Source: Nocardioides cavernae
GTDB lineage: Bacteria > Actinomycetota > Actinomycetes > Propionibacteriales > Nocardioidaceae
Direction of reading: 5' to 3'
Assembly (NCBI RefSeq): GCF_013410035.1
Contig: NZ_JACCBW010000001.1
Span: 1,426,001 to 1,490,000, forward strand
DNA length: 64,000 nucleotides
Shown here piece by piece: positions 9,816 to 20,000 of the stretch. A model generated the notes under the pieces. The model was not told the DNA's origin. It ran no database searches and was given only the letters and a program-made list of their open reading frames with translations. A program made the translations under genes and the position numbers. How positions within the stretch are numbered: position 1 is the stretch's first letter; every line of letters starts with the position of its first letter.

Positions 9816-11225
9816 GGCGTCCGATGACTGGACCCGGTGGGGGATCGTGATCCAGGAGATCAGCCCGCCCACCACGAGGAGCACGGCGCACGCGGTCATC
9901 GCGGAGCCGTACGCCGAGTCGAAGCGCGCCGGGTCGCGGTAGTCGTCGCCGGCGAGGCCGACCGCCATCGGCAGCGCGGCCACCGCCAGCAGCGACCCGG
10001 CCCGGGCGACGGCGTTGTTGATGCCGCTCGCGATCCCGGCCTCCTCGTCGGGCGCCGCGGCGAGGACGGTCGCCGTGAGCGGCGCGACCATGAGGGCGAG
10101 CCCGAGCCCGAAGACGGTGAGGCCGGGCGCGACGTCGCGCAGCCAGCTCACATCGGGCCCGACCGAGAGCAGCCACAGCGTGCCGCCGGCCATCACGATC
10201 GGGCCGAACGTCATGGGGATCCGCGGCCCGATGCGTTCGCCGAGGGCGCCGCCGCGGGCGGCGAGGAGCAGCATGCAGGCGGTGATCGGCAGCGTCGCGA
10301 GCCCGGCCTCGAGGGCGTTGTAGCCACCGACCGTCTGGAGCTGGAGGACCAGGAAGAAGAGGATCGCGCCGAGCGCGGCATAGACGAGCAGCGTCATCAG
10401 GTTGGCCGCGCTGAAGGTGCGGTCGGCGAAGAGCCCGAGGGGCACCATCGGACCGCGGGTGCGGCGCTCGACGACGACGAACGCCGCCGCAGCGACCACG
10501 CCCACCCCGGCCGCCCACCACGTGGCCGCGCCGCCGGCCTCGGTGAGCGCCCAGGTGGTGCCGGCCAGCGCCAGCGAGGCCAGCGCGGCACCGGGGACGT
10601 CGAACCGGGTGTGCGCCCGCGGGTCCCTGGTCTCCGGCACCCACGTCTGCGCCAGCCACACGGTCAGGGCGGCGAGCGGCAGGTTGATCAGGAAGATCCA
10701 GCGCCACGAGGCGTGGTCGACCAGCAGCCCGCCGACCAGCGGGCCCAGCGCGGCGGCGATGCCGCCCAGGCCGGACCACGCGCCGATGGCGCGACTGCGG
10801 TCCTCGGCGCGGAAGGCGCCCTGGATCATCGCCAGGCTGCCGGGGGTGAGGAGCGCGCCGCCGATGCCCTGCAGCACCCGCGCGGCGATCAGCACCTCGG
10901 CGTTGGGCGCGACGCCGCACAGCAGCGAGGCCAGCGCGAACCAGACCGTGCCGATGACGAAGACCCGCCTCCGACCCAGCCGGTCGCCGAGCGAGCCGCC
11001 GAGCAGGATGAGCGAGGCCAGCGAGAGGAAGTAGCCGTTGGTGATCCACTGCAGCTGCTCGAGCGAGGCACCGAGGTCGTCGCCCATCGACCGCAGCGCG
11101 ACGTTGACGACCGTGCCGTCGAGCAGCGTCAGACCCGACCCCAGCGTCGCGGCGGCGACGACGCCCCGGGCGGTGGGCGTACCCCAGGCGACGCCGTTGG
11201 CCGCGCTGGCGGGCGTGCCGCTCAC
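9813..11225 (-). CDS. DHA2-family (14-TM) MFS drug exporter
   Basis: This 470-residue transporter is of the EmrB/QacA type, which exports drugs or other hydrophobic compounds by proton antiport. It shows about 14 hydrophobic segments. Diagnostic motifs include LDGTVVNVALRSM in TM1 (motif D1), the motif A loop GGSLGDRLGRRR (about 81-92), and LLTPGSLAMIQGAF in the motif C region. The GTG at 11225 overlaps the TGA of the TetR gene (GTGA), so it is translationally coupled to its likely regulator. Homologues start a few residues before the first helix, as here. The substrate is unknown. Confidence 0.88.
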   Translation of the reverse strand: MSGTPASAANGVAWGTPTARGVVAAATLGSGLTLLDGTVVNVALRSMGDDLGASLEQLQWITNGYFLSLASLILLGGSLGDRLGRRRVFVIGTVWFALASLLCGVAPNAEVLIAARVLQGIGGALLTPGSLAMIQGAFRAEDRSRAIGAWSGLGGIAAALGPLVGGLLVDHASWRWIFLINLPLAALTVWLAQTWVPETRDPRAHTRFDVPGAALASLALAGTTWALTEAGGAATWWAAGVGVVAAAAFVVVERRTRGPMVPLGLFADRTFSAANLMTLLVYAALGAILFFLVLQLQTVGGYNALEAGLATLPITACMLLLAARGGALGERIGPRIPMTFGPIVMAGGTLWLLSVGPDVSWLRDVAPGLTVFGLGLALMVAPLTATVLAAAPDEEAGIASGINNAVARAGSLLAVAALPMAVGLAGDDYRDPARFDSAYGSAMTACAVLLVVGGLISWITIPHRVQSSDA

Positions 11226-11800
11226 GACGCGTCCGCCCGGGACCCGCCGAGGACCTGCCCGGCCAGCCACGCGATGTCGGCGCCGGTCCTCGCCGGCGTG
11301 CCCGAGGGCTGCATGACGTGGCTCAGCACCACGCGGACGACCATGTCGATGGCGGGGTCGAGGCGGTCGGGGTCGATATCGGGTGCGTACGGCACCACCC
11401 GTGCGCTGACGACCTCCTTCGCGACACCCAGGAGCCCGGCGGCGTTGGTCGTCAGCAGGGGCAGCAGCTCGGTGTCGGCGCCGTGGGTGGCGCTGACCAC
11501 CGCGTGCAGCAGGTCGTTGTCGCGGGCGTACGTCAGCACGTCGGTCACCGAGCGCTCGATGCCCCGGGTGAGGTCCTCGGGCTCGGCGTCGAAGGCGTGC
11601 TCGACGACCTGGAGGAAGCGGGCGAGCTCCTCGAGGATCATGGTCTCGGCGAGCGCGGGCTTGGAGCCGACCTCGTTGTAGACGGTCTGCCGGCTCACGC
11701 CGGCCGCGTCGGCCAGCCGCGCCATGGTCACCGCGGCCCACCCCGACGACGTCGTCATCTCCACCGCCGCCGCGACGATGCGGTCGCGGGTGGTGGGCAT
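11222..11800 (-). CDS. TetR/AcrR-family transcriptional regulator
   Basis: This 192-residue repressor has the TetR helix-turn-helix at about residues 22-48 (TMARLADAAGVSRQTVYNEVGSK). The C-terminal ligand-binding region is diverse, as usual. Its 3' end overlaps the MFS exporter start and its 5' end lies nine bases after the alkane hydroxylase gene, so it could control the exporter, alkB, or both. A TAGACT hexamer six bases before the ATG suggests a leaderless promoter of its own. The inverted repeat GGTTTACA-N13-TGTAAACC over the alkB promoter is a plausible operator, since adjacent TetR proteins repress alkB in other actinobacteria. This link is inferred. Confidence 0.85.
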   Translation of the reverse strand: MPTTRDRIVAAAVEMTTSSGWAAVTMARLADAAGVSRQTVYNEVGSKPALAETMILEELARFLQVVEHAFDAEPEDLTRGIERSVTDVLTYARDNDLLHAVVSATHGADTELLPLLTTNAAGLLGVAKEVVSARVVPYAPDIDPDRLDPAIDMVVRVVLSHVMQPSGTPARTGADIAWLAGQVLGGSRADAS

Positions 11801-11806
11801 GGACAG

Positions 11807-11812
11807 AGTCTA
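11807..11812 (-). promoter_or_regulatory. -10 element TAGACT overlapping the alkB stop codon
   Basis: On the minus strand TAGACT ends six bases before the ATG at 11800. Its TAG is the stop codon of the alkane hydroxylase gene. No Shine-Dalgarno is visible. Confidence 0.45.
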
Positions 11813-13273
11813 GGCAGCCCGCTCGGGCTCGACGGGGACGAAGTCGACCTTCTCGCGCACGCCGCAGTCGGGGCAGCACCAGTCGTCGGGGATGTCGGAC
11901 CAGGCGGTGCCCGCGGCGAACCCCTCGTGCTCGTCACCGGCCGCGACCTCGTAGACGTAGTCGCAGCTCGGGCAGCGGGCGGCGAGCACCTCGGCCGCGG
12001 GCTCGGGTGCGCCCGCCGCAGCAGTCGCCTCGTCGCTGCGGACCCGACCCGGCAGCGGGTAGCGACGGAGGTACGCCTCGCGCTTGCGAGGGCAGATGTT
12101 GGCGAGCGAGACGTCGCCACCGACGTGGTCGACCACGCGCTGGTCCATCACCCGGCGCCAGACGGCGGGGACGATCGCGAGGACGATCATCCCGGCGTAC
12201 CCGGTCGGGAGCACCGGGCTCTCCTCGAAGTCGCGCAGCGTCTGGTAGCGCCGGGTCGGGTTGGCGTGGTGGTCGCTGTGGCGCTGCAGGTGGTAGAGCA
12301 GCACGTTGGTCGCGATGTTGTTGGAGTTCCAGCTGTGGCTGGGCAGGACGCGCTCGTAGCGCCGCCGCTCGCCCTCACCGACCTTCTGCCGCAGCATCCC
12401 GTAGTGCTCCATGTAGTTGACGACCTCGAGGAGCGAGAAGCCGACGACCGCCTGGACGAGCAGGTACGGCAGCACCTCGACGCCGAACGCGGCGAGCACC
12501 GCGACCCACAGCACGAGCGTCATCAACCAGGCGTTGAGCACGTCGTTGTCGAGGCGCCACGGGCCCTGTTTGCGGCGTGCGAGGCGGCGCTTCTCCAGGC
12601 GCCACGCGGACCGCAGCGACCCGACGACCGTCCGCGGCCAGAACGCGTAGAAGCTCTCCCCCAGCCGGGCGCTCGCCGGGTCCTCCGGGGTCGCGACACG
12701 TACGTGGTGGCCGCGGTTGTGCTCGATGTAGAAGTGGCCGTAGCCGACCTGGGCGAGCGCGATCTTGGAGAGCCACCGCTCGTTGGCCTCCTTCTTGTGG
12801 CCGAGCTCGTGGGCGGTGTTGATGCCGATCCCGCCGATGCAGCCGATGGAGACGGCCAGCCCGATCCTGTCGAGGGTCGACAGCGGCAGGTCGTCGAGCA
12901 GCCCGAACGCGTCCCACCCACCGACCACCGCCATCGCGCCGAGGAAGCCGGCGTACTGGATGGGCAGGAAGAGGTAGGTGATCCACCGGTAGTAGCGGTC
13001 CTGCTCCAGCGCCTCGATCACGTCGTCGGGCGGGTTCGCGCGGTCGAGACCGGCGACCAGGTCGATCGCCGGGACGATGCCCAGGATGACGATCGGGCCG
13101 ACCCAGAACCACACGCTCCAGCCGGTCGCGAGGTAGCCCCCGAACGCGACGAACGCGAGGCTCGGCACCACCAGGCCGATGAGCCAGAGGTAGCGCTTGC
13201 GGTCCGTCCAGATCTCGGTCGTGCCCTCGGGCACCGTGCCGCTGGGGGCGAGTCGGGTGGGGTAGCCGGGCAT
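11810..13273 (-). CDS. alkB: AlkB-type alkane 1-monooxygenase fused to rubredoxin
   Basis: This non-heme diiron integral-membrane enzyme hydroxylates the terminal carbon of alkanes, taking electrons from rubredoxin. The 487-residue protein has about six membrane helices and the histidine boxes HELGHKKEANE, HNRGHHVRV and LQRHSDHHANP. A C-terminal rubredoxin domain (about residues 430-480) carries the paired iron ligands RCPSCDY and CCPDCG. Such single-chain AlkB-rubredoxin fusions are known from actinobacteria including Nocardioides and Dietzia. The ATG at 13273 follows a good AGGAGGT. A TetR gene lies directly downstream, and a 29-base operator-like palindrome sits on the promoter. No separate rubredoxin reductase is seen here. 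Confidence 0.95.
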   Translation of the reverse strand: MPGYPTRLAPSGTVPEGTTEIWTDRKRYLWLIGLVVPSLAFVAFGGYLATGWSVWFWVGPIVILGIVPAIDLVAGLDRANPPDDVIEALEQDRYYRWITYLFLPIQYAGFLGAMAVVGGWDAFGLLDDLPLSTLDRIGLAVSIGCIGGIGINTAHELGHKKEANERWLSKIALAQVGYGHFYIEHNRGHHVRVATPEDPASARLGESFYAFWPRTVVGSLRSAWRLEKRRLARRKQGPWRLDNDVLNAWLMTLVLWVAVLAAFGVEVLPYLLVQAVVGFSLLEVVNYMEHYGMLRQKVGEGERRRYERVLPSHSWNSNNIATNVLLYHLQRHSDHHANPTRRYQTLRDFEESPVLPTGYAGMIVLAIVPAVWRRVMDQRVVDHVGGDVSLANICPRKREAYLRRYPLPGRVRSDEATAAAGAPEPAAEVLAARCPSCDYVYEVAAGDEHEGFAAGTAWSDIPDDWCCPDCGVREKVDFVPVEPERAA

Positions 13274-13293
13274 CGTCCTGACCTCCTGCCGTG

Positions 13294-13333
13294 GGTTTAC
13301 AAGACTGTAGGGTCTGTAAACCTTGCTTGACAA
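13294..13333 (-). promoter_or_regulatory. alkB promoter with overlapping TetR-type operator
   Basis: On the minus strand TTGTCA (13328-13333) and TACAGT (13304-13309) form -35 and -10 boxes 18 bases apart. The inverted repeat GGTTTACA (13294-13301) / TGTAAACC (13315-13322) with a 13-base spacer covers the -10 region, so a bound repressor would block RNA polymerase. The adjacent TetR protein is the likely ligand; this is inferred. Confidence 0.6.
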
Positions 13334-13348
13334 GAGATCCGGTTCTGT

Positions 13349-13450
13349 CAACGTCAGCGATCCCCGGTTGACCGGGGATCGCTGACGTTGTCGGCCTTTG
13401 CAACCCCTGACAACGTCAGGAACCCCCGGCTGACCGGGGATCGCTGATCA
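13349..13450. repeat. Palindromic intergenic repeat A, copy 1
   Basis: A perfect 20-base inverted repeat with a 2-base centre spans 13349-13390. A 16-base spacer (13393-13408) separates it from a second, degenerate unit (13409-13450). The block GCTGACGTTGTC-N16-GACAACGTCAG is shared with 46921-47010 in the opposite orientation, and the spacers agree at 14 of 16 positions. It lies between the ABC operon end and the alkB promoter and may also act as terminator for the ABC operon. Confidence 0.75.
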
Positions 13451-13456
13451 GTCGCG

Positions 13457-14211
13457 TCAGGCGTTCTCCTTGCGGAAGGTCGCGGTGCCCCACCAGACGG
13501 CGAGGGCGAAGAGGGCGAGCGCCCAGGTCGTGCCCCACATGACCCCGCTCGCCGCGAAGTCGCCGACGAAGGAGCTGCGGACCCCGTCGACGATCCAGCG
13601 GAAGGGCATGAAGTCGCTGATCCGCTCGAGCCAGGCCGGACCGAGGGTCATCGGCAGCATGATCCCGCTGAGGAGCAGGACCGGCATCATCACCATGTTG
13701 ATGACCGGGGCCATCACGTCCTCGGACTTGGTGGTGAGCGCCAGCGCGTTGGACGCCGCCGCGCACGCGCCGCCGACCAGGACGGTGATGCCGACGCCGG
13801 CGACGACGCCGCCCCACGAGGGGCGCATGCCCATCGCGGTGCCGAGGCCGATGAGGATGAGCGCCTGCACGAGCAGCTGGAGGAGGTCGCGCATCAGTCG
13901 GCCGACGAGCAGGGCCGTACGCGAGGCCGGGGTGACGCGCTCGGCCTCGACGACGCCCTCGCGCCACTCGGCGATGAGACCGAACCCGGCGAAGAACGCC
14001 CCGAACATGCCGAGCTGCACGAGCAGGCCGGGCACGAGGAACGTGTAGCCGTTGGTCGCGCCGAACTGCGAGACCAGCGGCTTGAGCAGCGGACCGAAGA
14101 GCAGCAGGTAGAGGATCGGCTGCAGCGCGCCGATGATCACCCACGCGGGGTTGCGCAGGTTCATCCGCAGCTGGCGGCGGAAGACGATGAAGCTGTCACG
14201 GAAGAACGTGC

Positions 14212-14215
<4 letters not shown>
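13457..14215 (-). CDS. ABC-2 type (DrrB-like) transporter permease
   Basis: This 252-residue membrane protein has six hydrophobic segments and the ABC-2 layout. The cytoplasmic N-terminus RQLRMNLRNPAWV is followed by a first helix, and the loop between helices 2 and 3 carries EWREGVVEAERVTPASR, the conserved coupling region of DrrB-type permeases. It pairs with the ATPase encoded just upstream, whose stop codon it overlaps (ATGA). DrrAB exporters move drugs or lipids out of the cell. The palindromic repeat after its stop probably ends the operon. The substrate is not predictable from sequence. Confidence 0.88.
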
Positions 14216-15255
<1,040 letters not shown>

Positions 15256-15272
15256 GTGCCCACCCGTTCGTA

Positions 15273-15288
15273 TGTTCAACCTTGAACA
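15273..15288 (-). promoter_or_regulatory. Probable PadR operator upstream of the ABC exporter
   Basis: TGTTCAA-CC-TTGAACA is a perfect 7-base inverted repeat centred about 25 bases before the ATPase start. A PadR-family gene lies just upstream. PadR sites are usually dyads of this size, but the exact motif was not matched to a known one. Confidence 0.5.
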
Positions 15289-15367
15289 CTCAGTCTGCGG
15301 TGTCGACTCGACGGCCGCAACCGGATTCTGGGGCGACCCACCGACAGTCCGTCGTCGGAGCGGGAGG

Positions 15368-16009
15368 TCAGGAGGGCTCGCGGCCCAGCAGCGCCCGGTA
15401 GCGCTCCCCGTCGACCGCCATCTGGCGACCGGGGTCGTCGGCGGGCGGCACCCACCGCCACGGCTCCCCGGCGAGGTCGAACTCGCCGCTGCGCAGCCGG
15501 CCGACCGTGTCGGCGAGCCACACCCGCTCCTCGCGCAGGGTCGCGAGCCAGAGCCGTACGCCGTGGACGGCGTGCGGGGGCGCCTCGTGCCCGCTGCCCG
15601 GGTCCCACGCCTCGAGCGCACGGTCCACCTCGTGGAGCCGCACCTCGAGGTGCCGCGTCGCGACGTCGCGGTCGAGCAGGGGCAGCATCCCGAACGCGGC
15701 GTGGAAGCCGACCGCGTTGAAGAGGGTGACCGTCTCGAGTCCCTCGCCGAGCAGCCGGGCGAGCTCGCCGCGGCCGGACTGGGTGATCTCGTAGACCGCC
15801 ACGGTCCGGCCCTCGTCGTCGACGTCGTGGCGCACCACCTGGCCGAGCTTGACCAGGGTGCTGAGCCCGCCATAGATCGAGCCCGGTCCGAGGTTGGCCC
15901 ACTCGTCGACGCGCCACGACACCAGCTCGCGGCGGATCTGGTAGCCGTTGACCGGTTCGAACATGGCCACGGCCCCCAGCAGCAGCATGCGCGTGGTGTG
16001 GACGGCCAT
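15368..16009 (-). CDS. PadR-family transcriptional regulator
   Basis: The 213-residue protein has the PadR winged helix at residues 1-90. The helix motif VNGYQIRRELV is followed by LGPGSIYGGLSTLVKLGQV and the wing VYEITQSGRGELARLL. The ~120-residue C-terminal part fits the PadR subfamily with a long alpha-helical dimerisation region. PadR repressors commonly sit next to ABC or MFS exporters and respond to toxic compounds. The gene lies 112 bases upstream of the ABC exporter genes on the same strand and is divergent from ppgK. Repression of the exporter through the 15273-15288 dyad is an inference from position. Confidence 0.85.
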   Translation of the reverse strand: MAVHTTRMLLLGAVAMFEPVNGYQIRRELVSWRVDEWANLGPGSIYGGLSTLVKLGQVVRHDVDDEGRTVAVYEITQSGRGELARLLGEGLETVTLFNAVGFHAAFGMLPLLDRDVATRHLEVRLHEVDRALEAWDPGSGHEAPPHAVHGVRLWLATLREERVWLADTVGRLRSGEFDLAGEPWRWVPPADDPGRQMAVDGERYRALLGREPS

Positions 16010-16092
16010 GTCCGGATCGTAGGTGGTGCCCCGACCCGGCCGGCACGTCTCACCACCCTGTTACCGGCGTCACACCCCCTGCGCGTGGGCGA

Positions 16093-16098
16093 TAGGTT
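16093..16098 (+). promoter_or_regulatory. -10 element TAGGTT of a probable leaderless promoter
   Basis: TAGGTT ends seven bases before the ppgK ATG at 16106, with no Shine-Dalgarno between. Confidence 0.45.
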
Positions 16099-16105
16099 GT
16101 GGGCC

Positions 16106-16861
16106 ATGGATCACCCCTTCGGCATCGACTTCGGCGGCACCGGCATCAAGGGCGCGCCGGTGGACCTCGAGGTCGGCGACTTCGCCCACGACCGGGTCCG
16201 GATCGACACCCCCAGGCCGGCGACGCCGCAGGCCGTCGCGGACGTCTTCCAGCAGATCGTCGACTCGTTCCCCGCGTCCTCGACGCCGGTGGGCGTCACC
16301 GTGCCCGGCATCGTGCGGCACGGGGTGGTGCTGTCGGCCGCCAACATCGACAAGTCGTGGATCCGCGGCGACGCCGACGCGATCTTCACCGAGGCCCTCG
16401 GTCGCGAGGTGCACGTCGTCAACGACGCCGACGCGGCCGGCCTCGCCGAGGCGGAGTACGGCGCCGCCCGGGGCCGCAAGGGGCTGGTCATGGTGATCAC
16501 CCTCGGCACGGGCATCGGCTCGGCGATGATCTACGACGGCATCCTCGTCCCCAACTCCGAGATGGGCCACCTCGAGCTCGGCGGCGCGGTCGCCGAGGTC
16601 ACCACCGCCACCAGCGCACGCGAGCGCGAGGACCTCAGCTGGGCGGAGTGGTCGAAGCGGCTCACCGTCTACTTCCGCCACCTCGAGCGGCTCTTCACCC
16701 CCGACCTCTTCGTCATCGGCGGCGGGGTGAGCAAGTCGTGGGAGAAGTTCGGCCACCTCATCGAGGTCGAGACCGAGATGGTGCCCGCCACGCTCCAGAA
16801 CCGCGCCGGCATCGTCGGCGCCGCACTCGTGGCCCACCGAAAGGCGGGCACCGAGGACTGA
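16106..16861 (+). CDS. ppgK: Polyphosphate glucokinase
   Basis: PPGK phosphorylates glucose to glucose 6-phosphate using polyphosphate or ATP, in the cytoplasm. The 251-residue ROK-type protein begins with the diagnostic [18 protein letters not shown] (residues 4-21, the phosphate-binding loop). It also has [12 protein letters not shown] (catalytic Asp, about 112), the TLGTGIGSA phosphate loop (about 134) and a C-terminal [11 protein letters not shown]. Length agrees with the actinobacterial enzyme. The ATG at 16106 directly follows a -10 hexamer, so the message is probably leaderless. It is a single gene, divergent from padR. Confidence 0.95.
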   Translation: MDHPFGIDFGGTGIKGAPVDLEVGDFAHDRVRIDTPRPATPQAVADVFQQIVDSFPASSTPVGVTVPGIVRHGVVLSAANIDKSWIRGDADAIFTEALGREVHVVNDADAAGLAEAEYGAARGRKGLVMVITLGTGIGSAMIYDGILVPNSEMGHLELGGAVAEVTTATSAREREDLSWAEWSKRLTVYFRHLERLFTPDLFVIGGGVSKSWEKFGHLIEVETEMVPATLQNRAGIVGAALVAHRKAGTED

Positions 16862-17001
16862 GGTCGCGACCGAGGGATGAGTCGAGCGGGCTCCCCGTCA
16901 GCGCCGGTCCACCCTGCGTCCCCGCCGTCGCCACCTGCACGTCACCCAGCACCGAAAGCCTGTTCGGGTCCACACCGGATCCCACCGAACAGGAACCCTC
17001 T

Positions 17002-20000
17002 GTGTCCTCTCACAGCACCGGCTGGCGCAGCGCGCTGGCCACCACCCTCACCGTCGCGGTCGCGGGCTCGTTGCTCGCCACCGTCCCCGGCGGCGCCGCC
17101 TCGGCGGCGGCACCGGCAGCGGCGGCGCTGCCCGTCGCGGACGTCCTCGACGTCGACTTCACCGACGGGACGGCAGACGACCGCGCCCGCGGCCTGACCC
17201 CCACCCTCTTCGGCGACCCGGAGATCGTCGCCGACGCCGCTCGCGCACGCACGGCGTACGCCCTCGACGGCGACGACGCGGCGCTCTACCCCATGACGGG
17301 GCAGTACGACGCGATGGCGGCGGCCTTCTCGGTCGAGTGCAGCTTCCGCTACGACGGCACGGCGCTGGCCGGCGGCGAGCAGGACTTCTGCGGCGCCAAG
17401 GAGGCCGGCGGCTTCGCGACGTACGTCAGTGGCGGCCGAGGCGGCTTCATGGCCCACATCGGCGGCGGCTACAAGAACGTGCGCTTCGACATGCAGGCCG
17501 GCACCTGGTACCACACGCTCGTCGTGTGGGACGGCGCCTCGCTCGTCCTCTACGTGAACGGCGAGCAGGTCGCCCGGACGGCCGCGGTCGGCGCCTTCAA
17601 GGCGCCGTCGGTCGGCGCGCAGAGCTTCGCGATCGGCGCCGACGCCCAGCCGAGCAACGGCGTCGGCTTCTTCGCCGCGTCCACCATCGACACCGCACGG
17701 GTCTACTCCTCCGCGCTGGGCGCCGAGGAGGCCGCCGCCCTGGCCACCGCCGCGGTCACGGACCCGGTCGCGCCGACCGCCGACGTCCTCGACGTGGACT
17801 TCGCCGACGGGACCGCGACCGACCGGGCGCAGGGCCTGCCCGTCACCGAGTGGAACGAGCCCGTCGTCCGCGAGGACGTGCCGCTCGGCCGGAACGTCGC
17901 GGCCTTCGACGGCAGCTCCGCCTTCCTCTACCCCTTGGCCGACAGCTACGACGCGCTGGTCGACGGCTTCGCGGTCGAGTGCACGTTCAAGTACGACGAC
18001 GACCTCCCCGCCAGCGGCGAGGAGCGCGGCAACATCTGCGGCGCCAAGGAGGCGGGCGGCTTCTCGATCACGCTCTACGGCAGCAACCTGTCGTTCAACC
18101 CCCACATCGGCGGCTCCTACCGCAACCTCAACGTCCCGGTGGTCGCCGACCGGTGGTACCACGTCGTCGGCACCTGGGACGGCGAGGTCGCCAGCCTCTG
18201 GCTCGACGGCGTGCTGGCCAAGCAGGCACCGGCCACCGGCGCCCTCCTCCCGCCCCCCAACGCGACCGCCCGCAACCTCGTGGTCGGCGGTGACGCCACC
18301 ACCAACAACCGGGCGAACCTCCTCGCCCCGGCCACCGTCGCGAACGCCCGGGTCTTCTCCGAGCCGGTGGAGCGCACCGACGTCCTCGCGCTGCGACGCG
18401 ACGTGCTCGCCGACGGCCTGGCCACCGCTCCCGTCACGATCACCTCCTCCACCCCGGCGGCCGGGAGCCGGATCACCGGCCCCACGACGCTGTCGGTCGA
18501 GACGCCGATGGACGAGGCGGTCGGGCGTACGTCCGAGCTGCGCCTCGACGGCTCGCTGGTGCGGCCCGGTGACGAGGTCGGTCCCGGCCTCCGGTCCGGC
18601 GAGCACACCCTCACGCTGCGCGGCAACGACGTCTTCGGTCGCCCGATCGACCAGTCGGTGACCTTCACGTCGGCCACCATCCCGGTGGGCGGGGGCACCG
18701 AGACCGGCCAGGCCGGCGGCTCGGTCACCCTGTCGTCGGTGGCCACCAACCCGAGCGGCGGCGACGTGGAGACGACGTTCGTCCGCGCCGAGGCCAAGGT
18801 CGCCGAGGGCGGCTTCCAGGGCACGGTGACCCAGCTCCCGACAGCGCTCGAGTTCGACCACCAGCAGGCCGAGGAGCTCGACGAGCCGCTGCAGCCGGGC
18901 GACGACGTGCTGGTCACCAGCCCGAGCGCCACCGGCATCGCGTTCCAGCGCCACGACGTGGCCGTGAGCACCGCCGAGGGCCAGCGGGTCAGCTGGACCG
19001 GCACCGTCGACCCGACCCGCAGCGTCACCCTCCGCGCCTGGAACGGCGAGGCGTGGGAGGCCCTCGACACCGCCCGCGGCCTGACCGAGGGGACCGTCAG
19101 CCTCACCGGCGACGTACGTCCCCGTCACCACCACGACGGCGTCGTGCCGATCATGGTCACCGGCGAGGACCCCTTCGCCGACGACCTCCCCAACGAGGTG
19201 AGGCCCTCCTTCGAGGACCCGGCGGCCTACGACTTCTCCCTGGCGCACCTCACCGACACGCAGTACCTCTCCGAGGGCGCCGACGAGCCGGCCACCCAGG
19301 CCGAGCGCGACGTGTGGCGCAGGACCTACACCGACATCACCGAGTGGATCGTCGCCAACTCCGACCAGCGCAAGATCGCCTTCACCGCGCACACCGGCGA
19401 CATCATGGAGAACTGGCACAACCTCACCGACGACCGTGCCAAGGCGGTCCGGGAGTACGAGGTCGCGTCGGCGGCGCAGCAGATCATCGACGACGCCGGC
19501 CTGGTCAACACGGTGCTCCCCGGCAACCACGACAACCAGTACGGCCAGGACAACGGGCCCGACGCGCTCTACAACGACTACTTCGGCCCCGAGCGCTACG
19601 CGTCGCTGTCCCGGTCCCCGCGCTGGACCGCCTCGCAGGCGTCGTACCAGCCCTGGAAGCCGGGCGACAACGCCAACAACTACGTCCTGTTCAGCGCGAG
19701 CGGCCTCGACTTCGTCGTCGTCAGCCTCGGCTTCGGCGTGACGCCGGAGGAGTCGGCGTGGGCGGACGGCGTGCTGAAGCAGTACGCCGACCGCAACGCG
19801 ATCGTGCTCACCCACGCCTACATCGCGCCGAGCAGCAACCCGGACGGCCGCGGCGGCGGGATGTCGTACGACGGCATGAGCGTGCGCGGCTCGGTGGTCA
19901 AGCAGAACCCGAACGTCTTCCTCGTCCTCTCCGGCCACGAGCACGGCGTCAACATCGAGGTCCGCAAGAACCTCGGTCAGCCGGGCAACCACGTGGTCGA

